DNA of 64,000 nucleotides, from assembly GCF_036373705.1 (NCBI RefSeq), contig NC_089850.1, positions 46,871,048-46,935,047 of the forward strand, read 5' to 3'. Positions 13,658-26,600 of this stretch are shown here, in pieces. The notes under the pieces are model-generated. The model was not told the DNA's origin. It worked only from the letters and a program-made list of their open reading frames with translations, and ran no database searches. This stretch comes from Amia ocellicauda. Its lineage: Eukaryota; Chordata; Actinopteri; Amiiformes; Amiidae. The position numbers were made by a program, and so were the translations under genes. Each line of letters begins with the position of its first letter. Position 1 is the stretch's first letter.

Positions 13658-14636
13658 TTTATTTAAATGAGTGCATTGAAATGTAATCGAAGATCTCTGA
13701 ACTCCTACCACTGTTCCAGAATGTGCACAAACGAAAGAGGCAAAGGCATGGAACAGGAACTGTGTTTTAGTTTCTTTATACCCTTTGGTCACGAGTGATC
13801 GAATTAGTGGGGCAGTCTGAAACACGCTACTTCTGTCTCTGGTGACAAAACACCTTTTAAAAGACAATATAAAAACGTGTTATGCTGCATTAGTTATTGA
13901 AGCTATATTAATTAGTTGATAATTTGACCTAAATAGCCTTTGCAAATTGTGTATGTATGTATGTGTATAAAATTACATTATTGAAATGTAAATATTTAAA
14001 ATTAAATATTGAAATGTATAAAACAAGATTGATTAATTTAAAGGGTAGAAAACTAAGTACTAAAGTAAAGCAAGAACAAAAAATTAAACAAGTCCTTCGA
14101 GTTAATGTAAATTAAAAATACATCCATGAATGAAACGGTCTTAATGCTCTGCAATTTATTGTTACTGCCAAGCTTGATATAATCGGTGACAAACATAGCA
14201 TAGGCAAAACCACATACAGAGAGCCCAGCATAGTTCAAAATAAGTGACAAAAGCCAGTCAGAAATGAACTAAATACAGGCACTTACATTGCTTTTTACAT
14301 CCAGACTAGTACCGTACTCTGAGAACTTCAAGGTTTTTCAGTAGGAACTATGAAACTTAATCCTTACATTAACAACTTGGAACAATTTAACAGTTCGTAC
14401 AAAAGTGAGGAAAATGTCAACCAGCAACCACTTTATGGTCACATCCCTTCTGATGCACTGGAGTTTTGGTCAATCCCTGCTACACTTAAATGGACATACA
14501 GTATTTGCTCAACGAGAAGAGTAATGTCTTAAGTTTCCTTTGTGATTCAGGACAGAACTGTACCAAAAGATACTGGAAAATAAATAGTTCATCATTTTGA
14601 TGAATATATACAAAGGTCCATCTTTCTTGTTTCCCT
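13658..14636 (-). other. HSF2 3' untranslated region with two polyA signals
   Basis: Downstream of the HSF2 stop on the minus strand, AATAAA occurs at 14155-14160 and again at 13658-13663. They give a UTR of about 480 or 980 nt. The second signal is only about 160 bp from the distal SERINC1 signal, so the two genes are tightly tail-to-tail. Confidence 0.55.
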
Positions 14637-17600
14637 TTAAACATCCAGCCCGGGCGCCTCGGGATTCAGTTCACAGAAATAAAACAGCGTGGCTTCATTG
14701 GCCTCCGCTTCGGTCAGAGGCTCCAGGCGAATCAGCTTGCTGCGCGGAGGCTCCTCCAGCTCCAGGGCCGAGTCCAGCAGGTTGTGGGGCTCATCGCTGT
14801 GCTGCAGCAGTGAGTCACTCAGGTCAGGAACGGGAGCATCCGGCTCGGGGGCAAGTGTGGAGGAGCACCCGTCCAGGAAGGCCATGAGGGGGCAGGTGGT
14901 GTACTGGATCAGCTGCTTATCTGCAACAAGCAGGACACCGATCGTCACACTGCAGTACTGCAGGACACTTGTCAGTTTTCCTTCAGAATAACAGGTTATA
15001 CATGAGACTCCAAGTATTCGTTTAATACTTTCGACCTGGTGATGTGAGTCACAAGCTTAATACGTGAATAGACCTTACCAGTATCGGTCTTGTTTTCTTT
15101 GGACGATAACTCAACATTTCCCTTTAGATGCTCAGTCCCCTAGGGTTTGTGGAGTAAATAAACAACAGTAAGTTAAATTCTTCAAGTGGTGTTTTTAGTA
15201 TCAAAAAGGTTTAAAAAAAAAAACAAAGTATGTTATTTTATGAAGAAAACAACTTGCTACATTCTCAGCTGGTTTCAAAGACCTTGAATAGCACTAGGCT
15301 TGGCTGACTCTACCTAAAATAACAATGGGAGGGTGATTCTCATGAAATTCTCATTTCAGAGTGATGAAATCTCTATGAGTTTTTAAAAAATGATATTAAC
15401 CAACATTTTATTTGGAGTATGCTTAGTAGGGTCTAAAGTCACTATAAATGTTGATTTCAAAGAGACTATTTACTTATTTTTGTATGTTTTAGTGCTTTTG
15501 TTGTGCCAAGTGAATGAAATTTCTCATTACCGCAATAACATGTCACAAGCACAATTGTCAATGCACTTTTTTTCCACTTTTTTTAAATTGCTATGATAAA
15601 AAGTAGACCTAAGCTAGCTATAGTAAAGGACAAAATAGAATTATGTACTTTATTAATATATTTTCAAGATTTTCTCATTACCGAAATATATCTCAAGAAT
15701 GTGATCGTAACATTTGGAATAATTCATGTTTAATTACTTACCTTAGCACATTTTGTTGAGTACCTACAACATCTTAACTCACAGTGTTGGTCTATATTAT
15801 GGAAAGCTTAATTGAAGGTGCAAGTCAGGTAGTAAAAATTAAATTACTTCATATTTTGGTAATGATAAATAAGCAGGTTGCGAACAACTGAGTAGCCTAC
15901 GTACAGTAAAGATCAACAGTATTTGATTTCATGTTTCATGTTAATCAAATAGCAGTGTAAAATGTATAGATATGGTGCAGCATCAATATCAAAGCATAAA
16001 GCACTAGAAATGTTTCTTGAATTTAAATTAACCAGGGCTGGCTCCAGGCATAGGCTATACAGGCGGTCACCTAAGCAGACATCCATCCAGAGGGTCGAGA
16101 ATAAACAATATTACTTGATTTTCTGCCTAATATTACGGAAGCATATTGCTGCCACACGAAAAAAAAAAAAAATTTATAACTTGCGTTTTTCTGGATTTTG
16201 TTGTTGTTATTCTGTCTCTCAATGTTAAAATACACCTACCATTAAAATTATAGACTGATCATTTCTTTGTCAGTGGGCAAACGTACAAAATCAGCAGGGG
16301 ATCAAATACTTTTTTCCCCCCTCACTGTAAGTATCAAGTATTGGGGGTGGATAGAGGATTTTCATTTAGGGGGTTCATGAGCAGAACATTTTCGATTGAG
16401 TGCCCCTAGTATGCAAATTAGAGTAGGCTATTTCTTAGACAATCAAACTACACATTTTCTTAATGGATTTTTGACCTCAACTCTTCTATTAGGTGGGTCA
16501 AAATCAGACATCTACAGTTAATCAAATGAATAATGTCCAAGAGAAAAAAATTGACATATTTAGTGGGGAGGGGCCTGGAAATTATTACAAAACTTTGATT
16601 CTTTAAATCATGGCCAAAACTACCCGAGTTCCGAGGCCAGAGTGGCTAAACCATCTCCATTACCATCTTTACCTCAATCTGACTGATATCCAGCTTCAAA
16701 AGTGAAAGTGAAACTGGAGCTGAATCTATGATTTGTTTTGCAACTTTCCTCTGTGAAGCATCAGATTGAGACCCTGAGATTCATGGGTCAGGAATTTCAA
16801 ATTGGAGGTAAGAAAATTAAACTTTCTTTAACTGCAATTTTGTTGAATAAAATAAACAAAAACTGAAAGGATGCAGGCAGCATGATGGTAGTCTTCATTG
16901 ACAATAAAGGGAAATGTTAAATCAGAAACTTTTTGATTTCTGGAAAATAAACAGCTTCAAAAGGTCTTCTATCATCGTCCCTGCATTCATGAGGTGGTGG
17001 AAGGGGGAGGGAATTGGGCACGTCAGCCAGTTGATATGCGACCAAAGCGGGTCCTAGATGCTCTGTCGGTCGCAGTACCTACCCAGTTCTGAGAACTCTT
17101 GAATGGATTTTTGCAACTATGCGAGTTACGACAGTAACAGGGGAGCGATCATTCAGTGCGCTGAAACTACTCAAAACATATTCGTGCTCCACAATGAAAT
17201 ACAAAAGACTTAATGGGCTCATGCACCTGTACATAAATAAGGACCTCAAAGTAATTTATGGAGATGTTCTTGATGAATGTAGGTTTCACAACAGGAGACG
17301 TGCATTCACCTAGAAACTCCTACATCAGCAGCGGAAACAGCCGATTTCCAATGAAAATGCATATTTCTAGGAGGGGCAAAAATCAAACATTGGGCATCCT
17401 CACCCATTACGAAAAATACATGGCTTATTTCAAGGAACAGTACACATTTTCCTGTCACTGCAACACTATGCTGTAAACGGCCTAGTAAAGGCATAACTTG
17501 ATATTTTGGGACCAAAAATGTTAGCCCCCCACCCCTGAGTATCATAACAATGTAATTGTTAATCTTTAATATTTTCTCACTACCCATCAACATCATAATA

Positions 17601-20600
17601 GTAATTGTAATATTAATGGATATTATTAAGATACAATATTGCAATGAAATACATTACGGTGATGAGGAGGTCTAGTGAAAAATGCTAACAATTAATACAT
17701 CATCTTGTAGAGCCTTTTAAAGTGTTATATTGATCAAAAATGTTAATAAAAATAATGACGATACCAATAGCGGTAATGAGAATCTAGTGTCAGACACAGG
17801 GAGTTTAGATACAAGTACTACATTTTTGGTGAATAAAAGTGAGGAGATATGCATACTTTGTGTCCATCTTTGATCTTCTCCTCTTGTTGATGCATCATGG
17901 GAGTATAAAACTATTGACCATTTTGTTGTGATTTTGATGAACAAATATTACGGTAATGAGAAATGGGTTGATGGACACCATGTTTTTTCACTATATTATC
18001 CATATGATGATGTCTAGATTTTTAAATAAATTATTTGTATAGACTATTGGACATTTGACAACATACACTTTATTCTTTAATTAGATTATTTTACTTGATG
18101 ACCATCTTTTTGAATTGCGGTAATGAGAAATTAACTGGAAAATGGATAAAAAATCTTAACCCATTTAAAAGTTTAAGGTTTTACCATTTAGTTTCATAAT
18201 GTTTTTTATATTCAATTAATCAAGCCCATGGTTCAAGATTGGTTTCATGAGACTCACCTGGGTAGTCCAAGGCTAATCAGCACTATTCAGAATCTGTGAA
18301 ACCACCCCTTTGAGAATTGGAAATTGCTCTACCTGGAGAAAAGCAGTGGCCTTCATAAGGTATTTTCAGAACTCCAGTGGACGGAAGTGGAAAACGTAAT
18401 GAGAGTAAATATGCCGAGAAGATGCAGATAAGACTACATAAATGTCAAACTGAAATGCAGTACATATTACTGGCTTTCTATTTGACTGAGCAAGTTACTG
18501 GATATAACTCACTTCAACTGTGGAGACGCCGGAATCGTTTGTGCTCATCGGGCAAATTGGACTGAAAAGCTACGAGGGAAAAAATTTAAGATCAATTCAT
18601 GTTGGGATTTAATTAATGTACCACTAACCCCTAGAAAGAAATGTGTGAAGTATTAATTTAATAATGCTATGGCTTGATTAAACTCAAATCTGAAAAATAA
18701 ATATTTAAAATTTAAAATCCTGGACAATGATATTCTTGTTAGAAAAACCATAGTCCATATTTTCCTCAATGACTCAATGGTCTGAAGATTAGTTTTTAGG
18801 TGGATAACCAGGGACTACACGACAGTTATTTTTAGTAACTGACCAAATTGAAGGTAAGAGTTTCCGTTTCTCATTTTCCCTTTGGTAAAACTGTTGGCAA
18901 ACAGATTGAGATAGTTTGCTTGTTATTTAGAAATTTTTTCTGCAGGTAATTGAAGACACAAATGACTCAATTCTAGTAGTAACACTGGGTTTAGTTTAAA
19001 TAGAGTAATATAGTTTTGTTGCACTCATAAGTGGGTAGTTTACTAGCTGACTACAGATTATCAAATTAGGTTATTTCTAAGCAGCCAGGTTGAAAATATA
19101 GTTGTTTTCCCATTTCTGTGGGATTTCTGAAGGGGATCAAGGGCAAATCCTTAAGGGCAAGTGGCTGAAAATTAAATTCTGATGTCCACTTCCCTAGTTT
19201 TGAAAGATGGCAAAACAATCTAAATTAAAATGGAGGTACGGAAAGGATCAACTACATACACTGAAAATAAAAACAATTGTGAGGGAAACTGCGATATTAA
19301 AACACATAAGACAGTGGGTACAAGTCACTCAAAGTGACATGATTCACCAGTAGTCCTCCACCTCACAGAGACAGGCCCCCAGAAAAACTTCAACACGAAG
19401 TCACTCATTCTGAGCAGTAAAAGGAACTGGGGTTTCAAAAGCCTACTAATTTATTTATAGGATGTCATTGCTCCTCATCTACATTCTGAGCTCACTAATA
19501 TAACACATTTTCTTGGTGGTCCAGGTTTAATAATTTTGAGTAATAAATTATTAAATTGTCCTTCACAATTTAATACAAGTCAGTTCCTTTTGGTTCCTGG
19601 AAGCCACTACAGAGCCGGGGAGTATTATCTATGTAGTCTGTTATGGGGGAAAAAATATCTGACTTCTGTGATTGATCCATTTTGTGCTTGATGTTCTACA
19701 TAATTATCTCATTAGTGGCATCAGGCAAAATTAGAGGCCTTCCGGACCCATTGAAATTTACCTAATAATGTATTTAAAAAAAATACATACAACTGACAAG
19801 GTAAAACAATGTATGCCTTGGTGATAATCACTGAAATTAATATTTACTGTAAATGTTTTAAAACAAAACCAAATTAATATAAATAGAGGTTTCACTGCAG
19901 AAAATCTTAAACCAGAGCATGAAACTGGACTTTGTCTAACGTTCTAGCTTTCCTCTCAAGAGACTGGAACCGATGACAAACTTACGTCGTCCAAGATGTC
20001 TGGATCAATGCTGAACTGCTTGCCATACAGCATAGCCTGGAAGTCTTCTAAAGTGCAGTCAATGCTGTCCAGATAGTCCATCAGCTCAACCCTGTAAGAC
20101 ACAGTCGATATGATGTCCTTGGAATTGGAAGAGTGGGACCATAAATACAACCCAGGCTGACTCTTTCGCAGACGTGGTGGCTGAGACCTGGGGTGCGTGA
20201 AAAGGCAGAATAGCTAATGTTGAACTAACTACTAATGCAGTTCCTTTAGGGGAATATGAATCAATCTATACACGTTGCTTTTATGTCCGTATGATAAGGG
20301 TGGCCTAACTGAGAATGCCTAAACATCTGCTTACTAAATTAATCCAGAAATATTTCGGTATTTGTTTGTCGTAAAACTGACCTGCTTTGTCATCCTTTAA
20401 ATAAAGCATCATGAACTATCACAAATGAAGCTTCAGGTGGTAAAGAAGTGAAAATCCACAGGTACTCACTTGCCCAATAGGTTGATATTCTGGGAAATGG
20501 CTCCGTTCTCATTGAGGATGGAGTCCATCATCTGGACCGGGTCTTCTGTGGTGAGTCCTGCAGGCTTTTCGACCAGAGCGTTGCTCATCACGAGGCTGCT

Positions 20601-23600
20601 GTCTGACATGGTTTTGGGCGATTGTTGAAGATCATGTTTTGGCGAGTCTGCCATCCGTTTCTTTTGCTCACCATCCACAACCACTCCCCCATCACTGCCA
20701 ATCTGCACCTCAACAATTTCAATGTCCCTTAAGGAAAAGGAAAAGACAAATTCAATTCAATCAAATCACATCCAAAGGAACTCACAAATACCTTCTCTGA
20801 CCTTTTTCTCCCTCAGGGATTCTGTGCCTAAGCAACACCAATCAAAGCCATAACATAACACAGCGGTAGGGCTGTGCTGGTAAACAGTATACTGCCTCAC
20901 CACAGTGAAAAATTATTTATCCTTAATACCAGCGTGCTTCCTTTTTATTTTTGATTAATTGTGATTAAAAGTGATTAATTTTTCGGGATAACCACGCTCC
21001 CCCTGCAACAGTACTCGTCACCGTGGTAAATTATTAAATGGTATATCAATATAAAAATCTGTCACCGGCACAGCCCTACACAGCAGCCCAGAAAGAGTTA
21101 TGTAACATTCCAAAACATTTTCCACATGCATATAGTACACTACTACAAAATATATATTCTCTTTCCTCCCCTTTAAAAGATAAATCGCATAAAAAAAAGT
21201 GCCAAAGCCAAAAATCTGGCTTTTCACTATTGTATTGTAGGCAATTCTGAAATTGTGTAATATTGGTTTGTGTATGGGGGGGATGGCAGCTATAAGGAAA
21301 ATAAGTCTAATCAGGATAATGAAATATGATAATTAAACATTTGATTAGTGCTGTCACGATACCAGAATGTTTACTTCGATACCTATATCAGGTTTATTAT
21401 CATAATACTCAAAACTGAAACACGATACCATGACCAAAAAATATATAAATCTATTTATAAGCCAAAATCACAGAATAACCACTGGGCTTTATTTTTCAAA
21501 CACTGAACAATATGCTGATAACTGCGTAGAAAAAACAAAATAACCAACTATAAAACTACAATACCGTATTAAATAACAGAATATAATCTCTCTCACAAGC
21601 AAGTAATTTGTTACAGAACAGCAGTATCATTTTTTTCTTAAGCTTGGAGTGTCTAGAATAAAACTAGAACACCATATTCAAAAATAAATTCTCTCAAAAA
21701 TAAAATAATTTTAATGGTAGGTGTATTTTAACAGTGAGAGACAGAATAACAACAAAAAAATCCAGAAAAACACATTTCAAAAAAGTTATAAATTGATTTG
21801 CATGTTAATGACGGAAATAAGTATTTGATCCCCTATCAATCAGCAAGATTTCTGGCTCCCAGGTGTCTTTTATACAGGTAACGAGCCGAGCTGTGCTCCT
21901 AATCTCAGCTCGTTACCTGTATAAAAGACACCTGTCCACAGAAGCAATCAATCAGATTCCAAACTCTCCACCATGGCCAAGACCAAAGAGCTGTCCAAGG
22001 ATGTCAGGGACAAGATTGTAGACCTACACAAGGCTGGAATGGGCTACAAGAACATCACCAAGCAGCTTGGTGAGAAGGTGACAACAGCTGGTGCGATTAT
22101 TCGCAAATGGAAGAAACACAAAATAACTGTCAGTCTCCCTCGGTCTGGGGCTCCATGCAAGATCTCACCTCGTGGAGTTTCAATGATCATGAGAACGGTG
22201 AGGAATCAGCCCAGAACTACACGGGAGGATCTTGTTAATGATCAAGGCAGCTGGGACCATAGTCACCAAGAAAACAATTGGTAACACACTACGCCGTGAA
22301 GGACTGAAATCCTGCAGCGACCGCAAGGTCCCCCTGCTCAAGAAAGCACATGTACAGGCCCGTCTGAAGTTTGCCAATGAACATCTGAATGATTCAGAGG
22401 AGAACTGGGTGAAAGTGTTGTGGTCAGATGAGACCAAAATCGAGCTCTTTGGCATCAACTCAACTCGCCGTGTTTGGAGGAGGAGGAATGACCCCAAGAA
22501 CACCATCCCCACCGTCAAACATGGAGGTGGAAACATTATGCTTTGGGGGTGTTTTTCTGCTAAGGCGACAGGACAACTGCACCGCATCAAAGGGACGATG
22601 GACGGGGCCAAGTACCATCAAATCTTGGGTGAGAACCTCCTTCCCTCAGTCAGGACATTGAAAATGGGTCGTGGATGGGTATTCCAGCATGACAATGACC
22701 CAAAACACACAGCCAAGGCAACAAAGGAGTGGCTCAAGAAGAAGCACATTAAGGTCCTGGAGTGGCCTAGCCAGTCTCCAGACCTTAATCCCATAGAAAA
22801 TCTGTGGAGGGAACTGAAGATTCAAGTTGCCAAACGTCAGCCTCGAAACCTTAATGACTTGGAGAGGATCTGCAAGGAGGAGTGGGACAAAATCCCTCCT
22901 GAGATGTGTGCAAACCTGGTGGCCAACTACAAGAAATGTCTGACCTCTGTGATTGCCAACAAGGGTTTTGCCACCAATTACTAAGTCGAAGGGGTCAAAT
23001 ACTTATTTCACTCATTAACATGCAAATCAATTTATAACTTTTTTTGAAATGCGTTTTTCTGGATTTTTTTGTTGTTATTCTGTCTCTCACTGTTAAAATA
23101 CACCTACCATTAAAATTATAGACTGATCATTTCTTTGTCAGTGGGCAAACGTACAAAATCAGCAGGGGATCAAATACTTTTTTCCCCTCACTGTAACTGC
23201 ATTTCTGATTTTTCATATAACATTAGCTAACCAACCATGTTATGGCAATGCAACTGTTGCTCAGAATTTGTTTGACATAATCACACCAATTTTGTCATAC
23301 TTAAAATAAGGCATCACAACCTATATATAGTTAAATATACAGAATAATAGACATGTCGATATCTAATTGTTTATTTGTTTAACTCTTCATGTGGTAAAGA
23401 AATGAAAATATACTGGTACTCACTTGCCCAATAGGTTGATATTCTGGGAAATGGCTCCGTTCTCATTGAGGATGGAGTCCATCATCTGGACCGGGTCTTC
23501 TGTGGTGAGTCCTACAGGCTTTTCGACCAGAGCGTTGCTCATCACGAGGCTGCTGTCTGACATGGCTTTGGGAGATTGTTGAAGATCATGTTTTGGCGAG

Positions 23601-26600
23601 TCTGCCATCTGTTTATTTTGCTCACCATCCAAAACCACTCCCCCATCACCGCCAATCTGCACCTCAACAATTTCAATGTCCCTTAAGGAAAAGGAAAAGA
23701 CAAATTAAATCAAATCACATCCAGTGGAACTCACAACTACCTTCTCTGACCATTTTCTCCCTCAGCCTTCACAACAATAACAACTGCCCAGGACCATTTT
23801 ATTAGCTCACACAATATACAGTTTTTCATGTGCAATATTAACATCCAAAATACTTTTTATTTTACTTTAAAAAGTAAATCTCTACAATTTAAGAAAACCA
23901 GAAATAATCAGACGTAAAAAGTTAATCTTTATTAATACTTATGTGACCTTTGGGGTGGGATATTATTTCACTGCAGTATGTGAAATGTTTAGAAATGTTA
24001 ATGAAGGACGATAATTAAAACTTACATTTGATCTGAATTTCTTGTTGGAGTTTCATCTGCATTTTCTGCATCATCAGTTACGTCACAGATTATAACATCA
24101 TCAGAAACATCCGAACTTTTCTTTACATTGTTTGACCCATTAACAGATACCTTCAAGAAAATATTTGAAATCAATTACAAAACATCCAGCAACTAAAAAA
24201 AAACTAAAAATAAATAAGATTGTAGATAAGATTAAATGGTGTTTTAAAATTATTGTAAAGATTGTAATTTGCAAACTGTAATCTGAAATGTAAATATCAT
24301 TGGCTGTTTGTAAAATGGCTGCCTTTTCCTCAATTGACCAATCATTGTTTGCGGACAGGTGAAACTTCAGAAATGACACAGGCCTCATGCACATTCATCT
24401 TCACCACATACACTGCTGTGCTCCACCGAGTCTTCATAAATTTGATGGATAAACTTTGATTTGTTTCCATTGCTATTCATCATCAAGGGCCTAGAAATCA
24501 GAAATTAAGAACATTTTTTTTTTTTGTTTTTACGTGTTCAACTTGGACCATAAACAGATTCTGATTTTAAAAACCAAAAAGACACACACAACAAAAAACA
24601 CATTTGAAACATCTAAAATCATGCTTCAAATATAAGGATATTAAACAAGCGTGAATGTTAATCAATCTAAAATCTCAAATGTTGAATGAGAAGAATTAAT
24701 ACAAACAATATTGTATCCTGAAGGTTGGTCAGCAATTCACGGATTTGACAAATTTGAAAACTTAACATTATTATTAATGCAACATCAATGTGCAAAAGTT
24801 ACCAACAGCCGGAAACACTGCAGGCTCACCTTTTGCGCTTCAAGCTCATGACATGGTTGTTCTGAACCAAAGACACAATGAACTGGATGAGCTGAAAGGA
24901 AAAAGGTAAGAATGATCTTTCAAATAAGACATTAATTCTTTTATGCTAATGATCTTCCAAGATAATACTATCGTTAACTCCACACGTACACAAAAGCAAA
25001 TACAGAGGATGTAGAATATATATAGGCTGAACATTTACCCCTCACCAGAGGATCACATGGCAGAAGAGAATTGACACAGTTGGCTTATACCGATAGCCCA
25101 CTTATAACGAGGTGTAGGATTTAGATTGTATCATTACTAAAGAGAGTTAACAAGCATTTCCATTAACACTGAACACTAGGTCTTACATTTTAAACATTCA
25201 TAAAAAGATCTATGGCAGTTTAAATTCAAATATTTTTTTTACAGTTGATTCAAGACACAGGGCTCTCTTTTACTTTCATGGTCTGGGTTGTCTGGTACAT
25301 GTAAAAGAGTACAAGTGGGCCCCAAGAGCCAAAGGCTTGTGTCACCAATATATAAAGACATAAACCTAATATGAATCTTTTAATAAACATTAATTGAGAT
25401 AAAGGTTGCATAGAAACTGACATATACAGTGAAACACACTTCTGCTGGGTTGGCATTAGGTGAGTGAGGTCATTTACCTTCTTTATGACCTGCTGCTGGT
25501 TGGTGTGTTTCTGTCTCAGATCTGAGATCTCCCTCCACAGAGCTTCATTCTCTCTGTTTAATTCAAGAACAGAAAAGGGACGACTCTAATGAAAAATATA
25601 GTTAACAAACCAAACTGAAGAGAAGTCATTTAAAAGTAAAAAGGACATCTGTGCATCTTTCACACAATTTTCAGGTAATCTCAATATAACTGTTTCACAG
25701 TGATATCACAACAGACTAGCCCTTCCCTGTAAAATGAATCTCTTATTCATGTGGCTGTCACCATCAAACATTGACCTCCACAGATACCTAAACACGGCAT
25801 ATGCTGAACATATGCACCTTAAACTGTACGTAAGCACCTTATTGTAAATGCTGAACTTAGCCTTTTTTCCTTCACCCCCTAAAGTATTTGATACTTTAAA
25901 CCATTTTAAAAAATTGAATAAACTTTATTAAATATTTTATGCAAAGTGAAAATACTGTTAAAAGCAGGTGATATGACATACATCCGAGTTACATACCACT
26001 GTGGTAATTTCAAGCCTCTATTGCATACACTCCACTGAATGACTTTCATACCTCTTCAGGGTGGTGAGTCTCGAATCGAGACTCTCTTGTTTCCCATGGA
26101 CACTCTGAACATTGGACAGAATCTTTGAGAGGTCTTCTTGACGCATCTTATTTTCCTCAGGTCTCGCTGAAGAAACCTAGAAAAATACACAATATTACAA
26201 CAACAATTCATCACACGGGTCACAAAAGTACATAAGCGAACACATATCTTTCCTTACTTTACATACTTTACTTTGCCTGACTTTGAATGTATGCATTATG
26301 AATGACCTTTAACAAATGTTATCCATTCAAAAACAAACTTCTGCTGGAATGGGCCATTATCTGAGGGACATAAAAAAATAATACAAATAAAAATATGTAC
26401 ATTTTCTGTAAAAAAAAAAGTCTGGATTTATTCAAACTAAGAACAAAGTGAATGATCTTAATGCAGTGTGTTGCTGAAGCTTCACTCTTGTAACATGTTC
26501 TCAGTTACACTTAAGGACACAAAAGGCATGCTACAAATGCCATGCAACACAGGTTTTGAAGCCATATACACAAATCTGATTCAACAAATTAAAAATACTC

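Larger units (their letters stand above)
15331..18259. mobile_element. Unclassified 2.9 kb inverted-repeat element in HSF2 intron
   Basis: The left end reads GGGTGATTCTCATGAAA at 15331-15347. The right end, complemented, reads AGGTGAGTCTCATGAAACC (18241-18259), an imperfect terminal inverted repeat. Inside, the 12-mer CGGTAATGAGAA occurs on the minus strand at 15521-15532 and 15672-15683, and on the plus strand at 17771-17782, 17951-17962 and 18118-18129, with a degenerate copy at 17657. Such inward/outward subterminal motifs resemble transposase-binding repeats. A Tc1 end and a hAT remnant lie inside, so the interior is nested. I could not see a clear target-site duplication or a transposase of its own; the superfamily is unknown. 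Confidence 0.5.

Noticed and set aside
22180..22611. 143-codon minus-strand open frame
   Set aside because: It is the antisense shadow of the Tc1 transposase; the same shadow occurs on the plus strand at 36192-36599.
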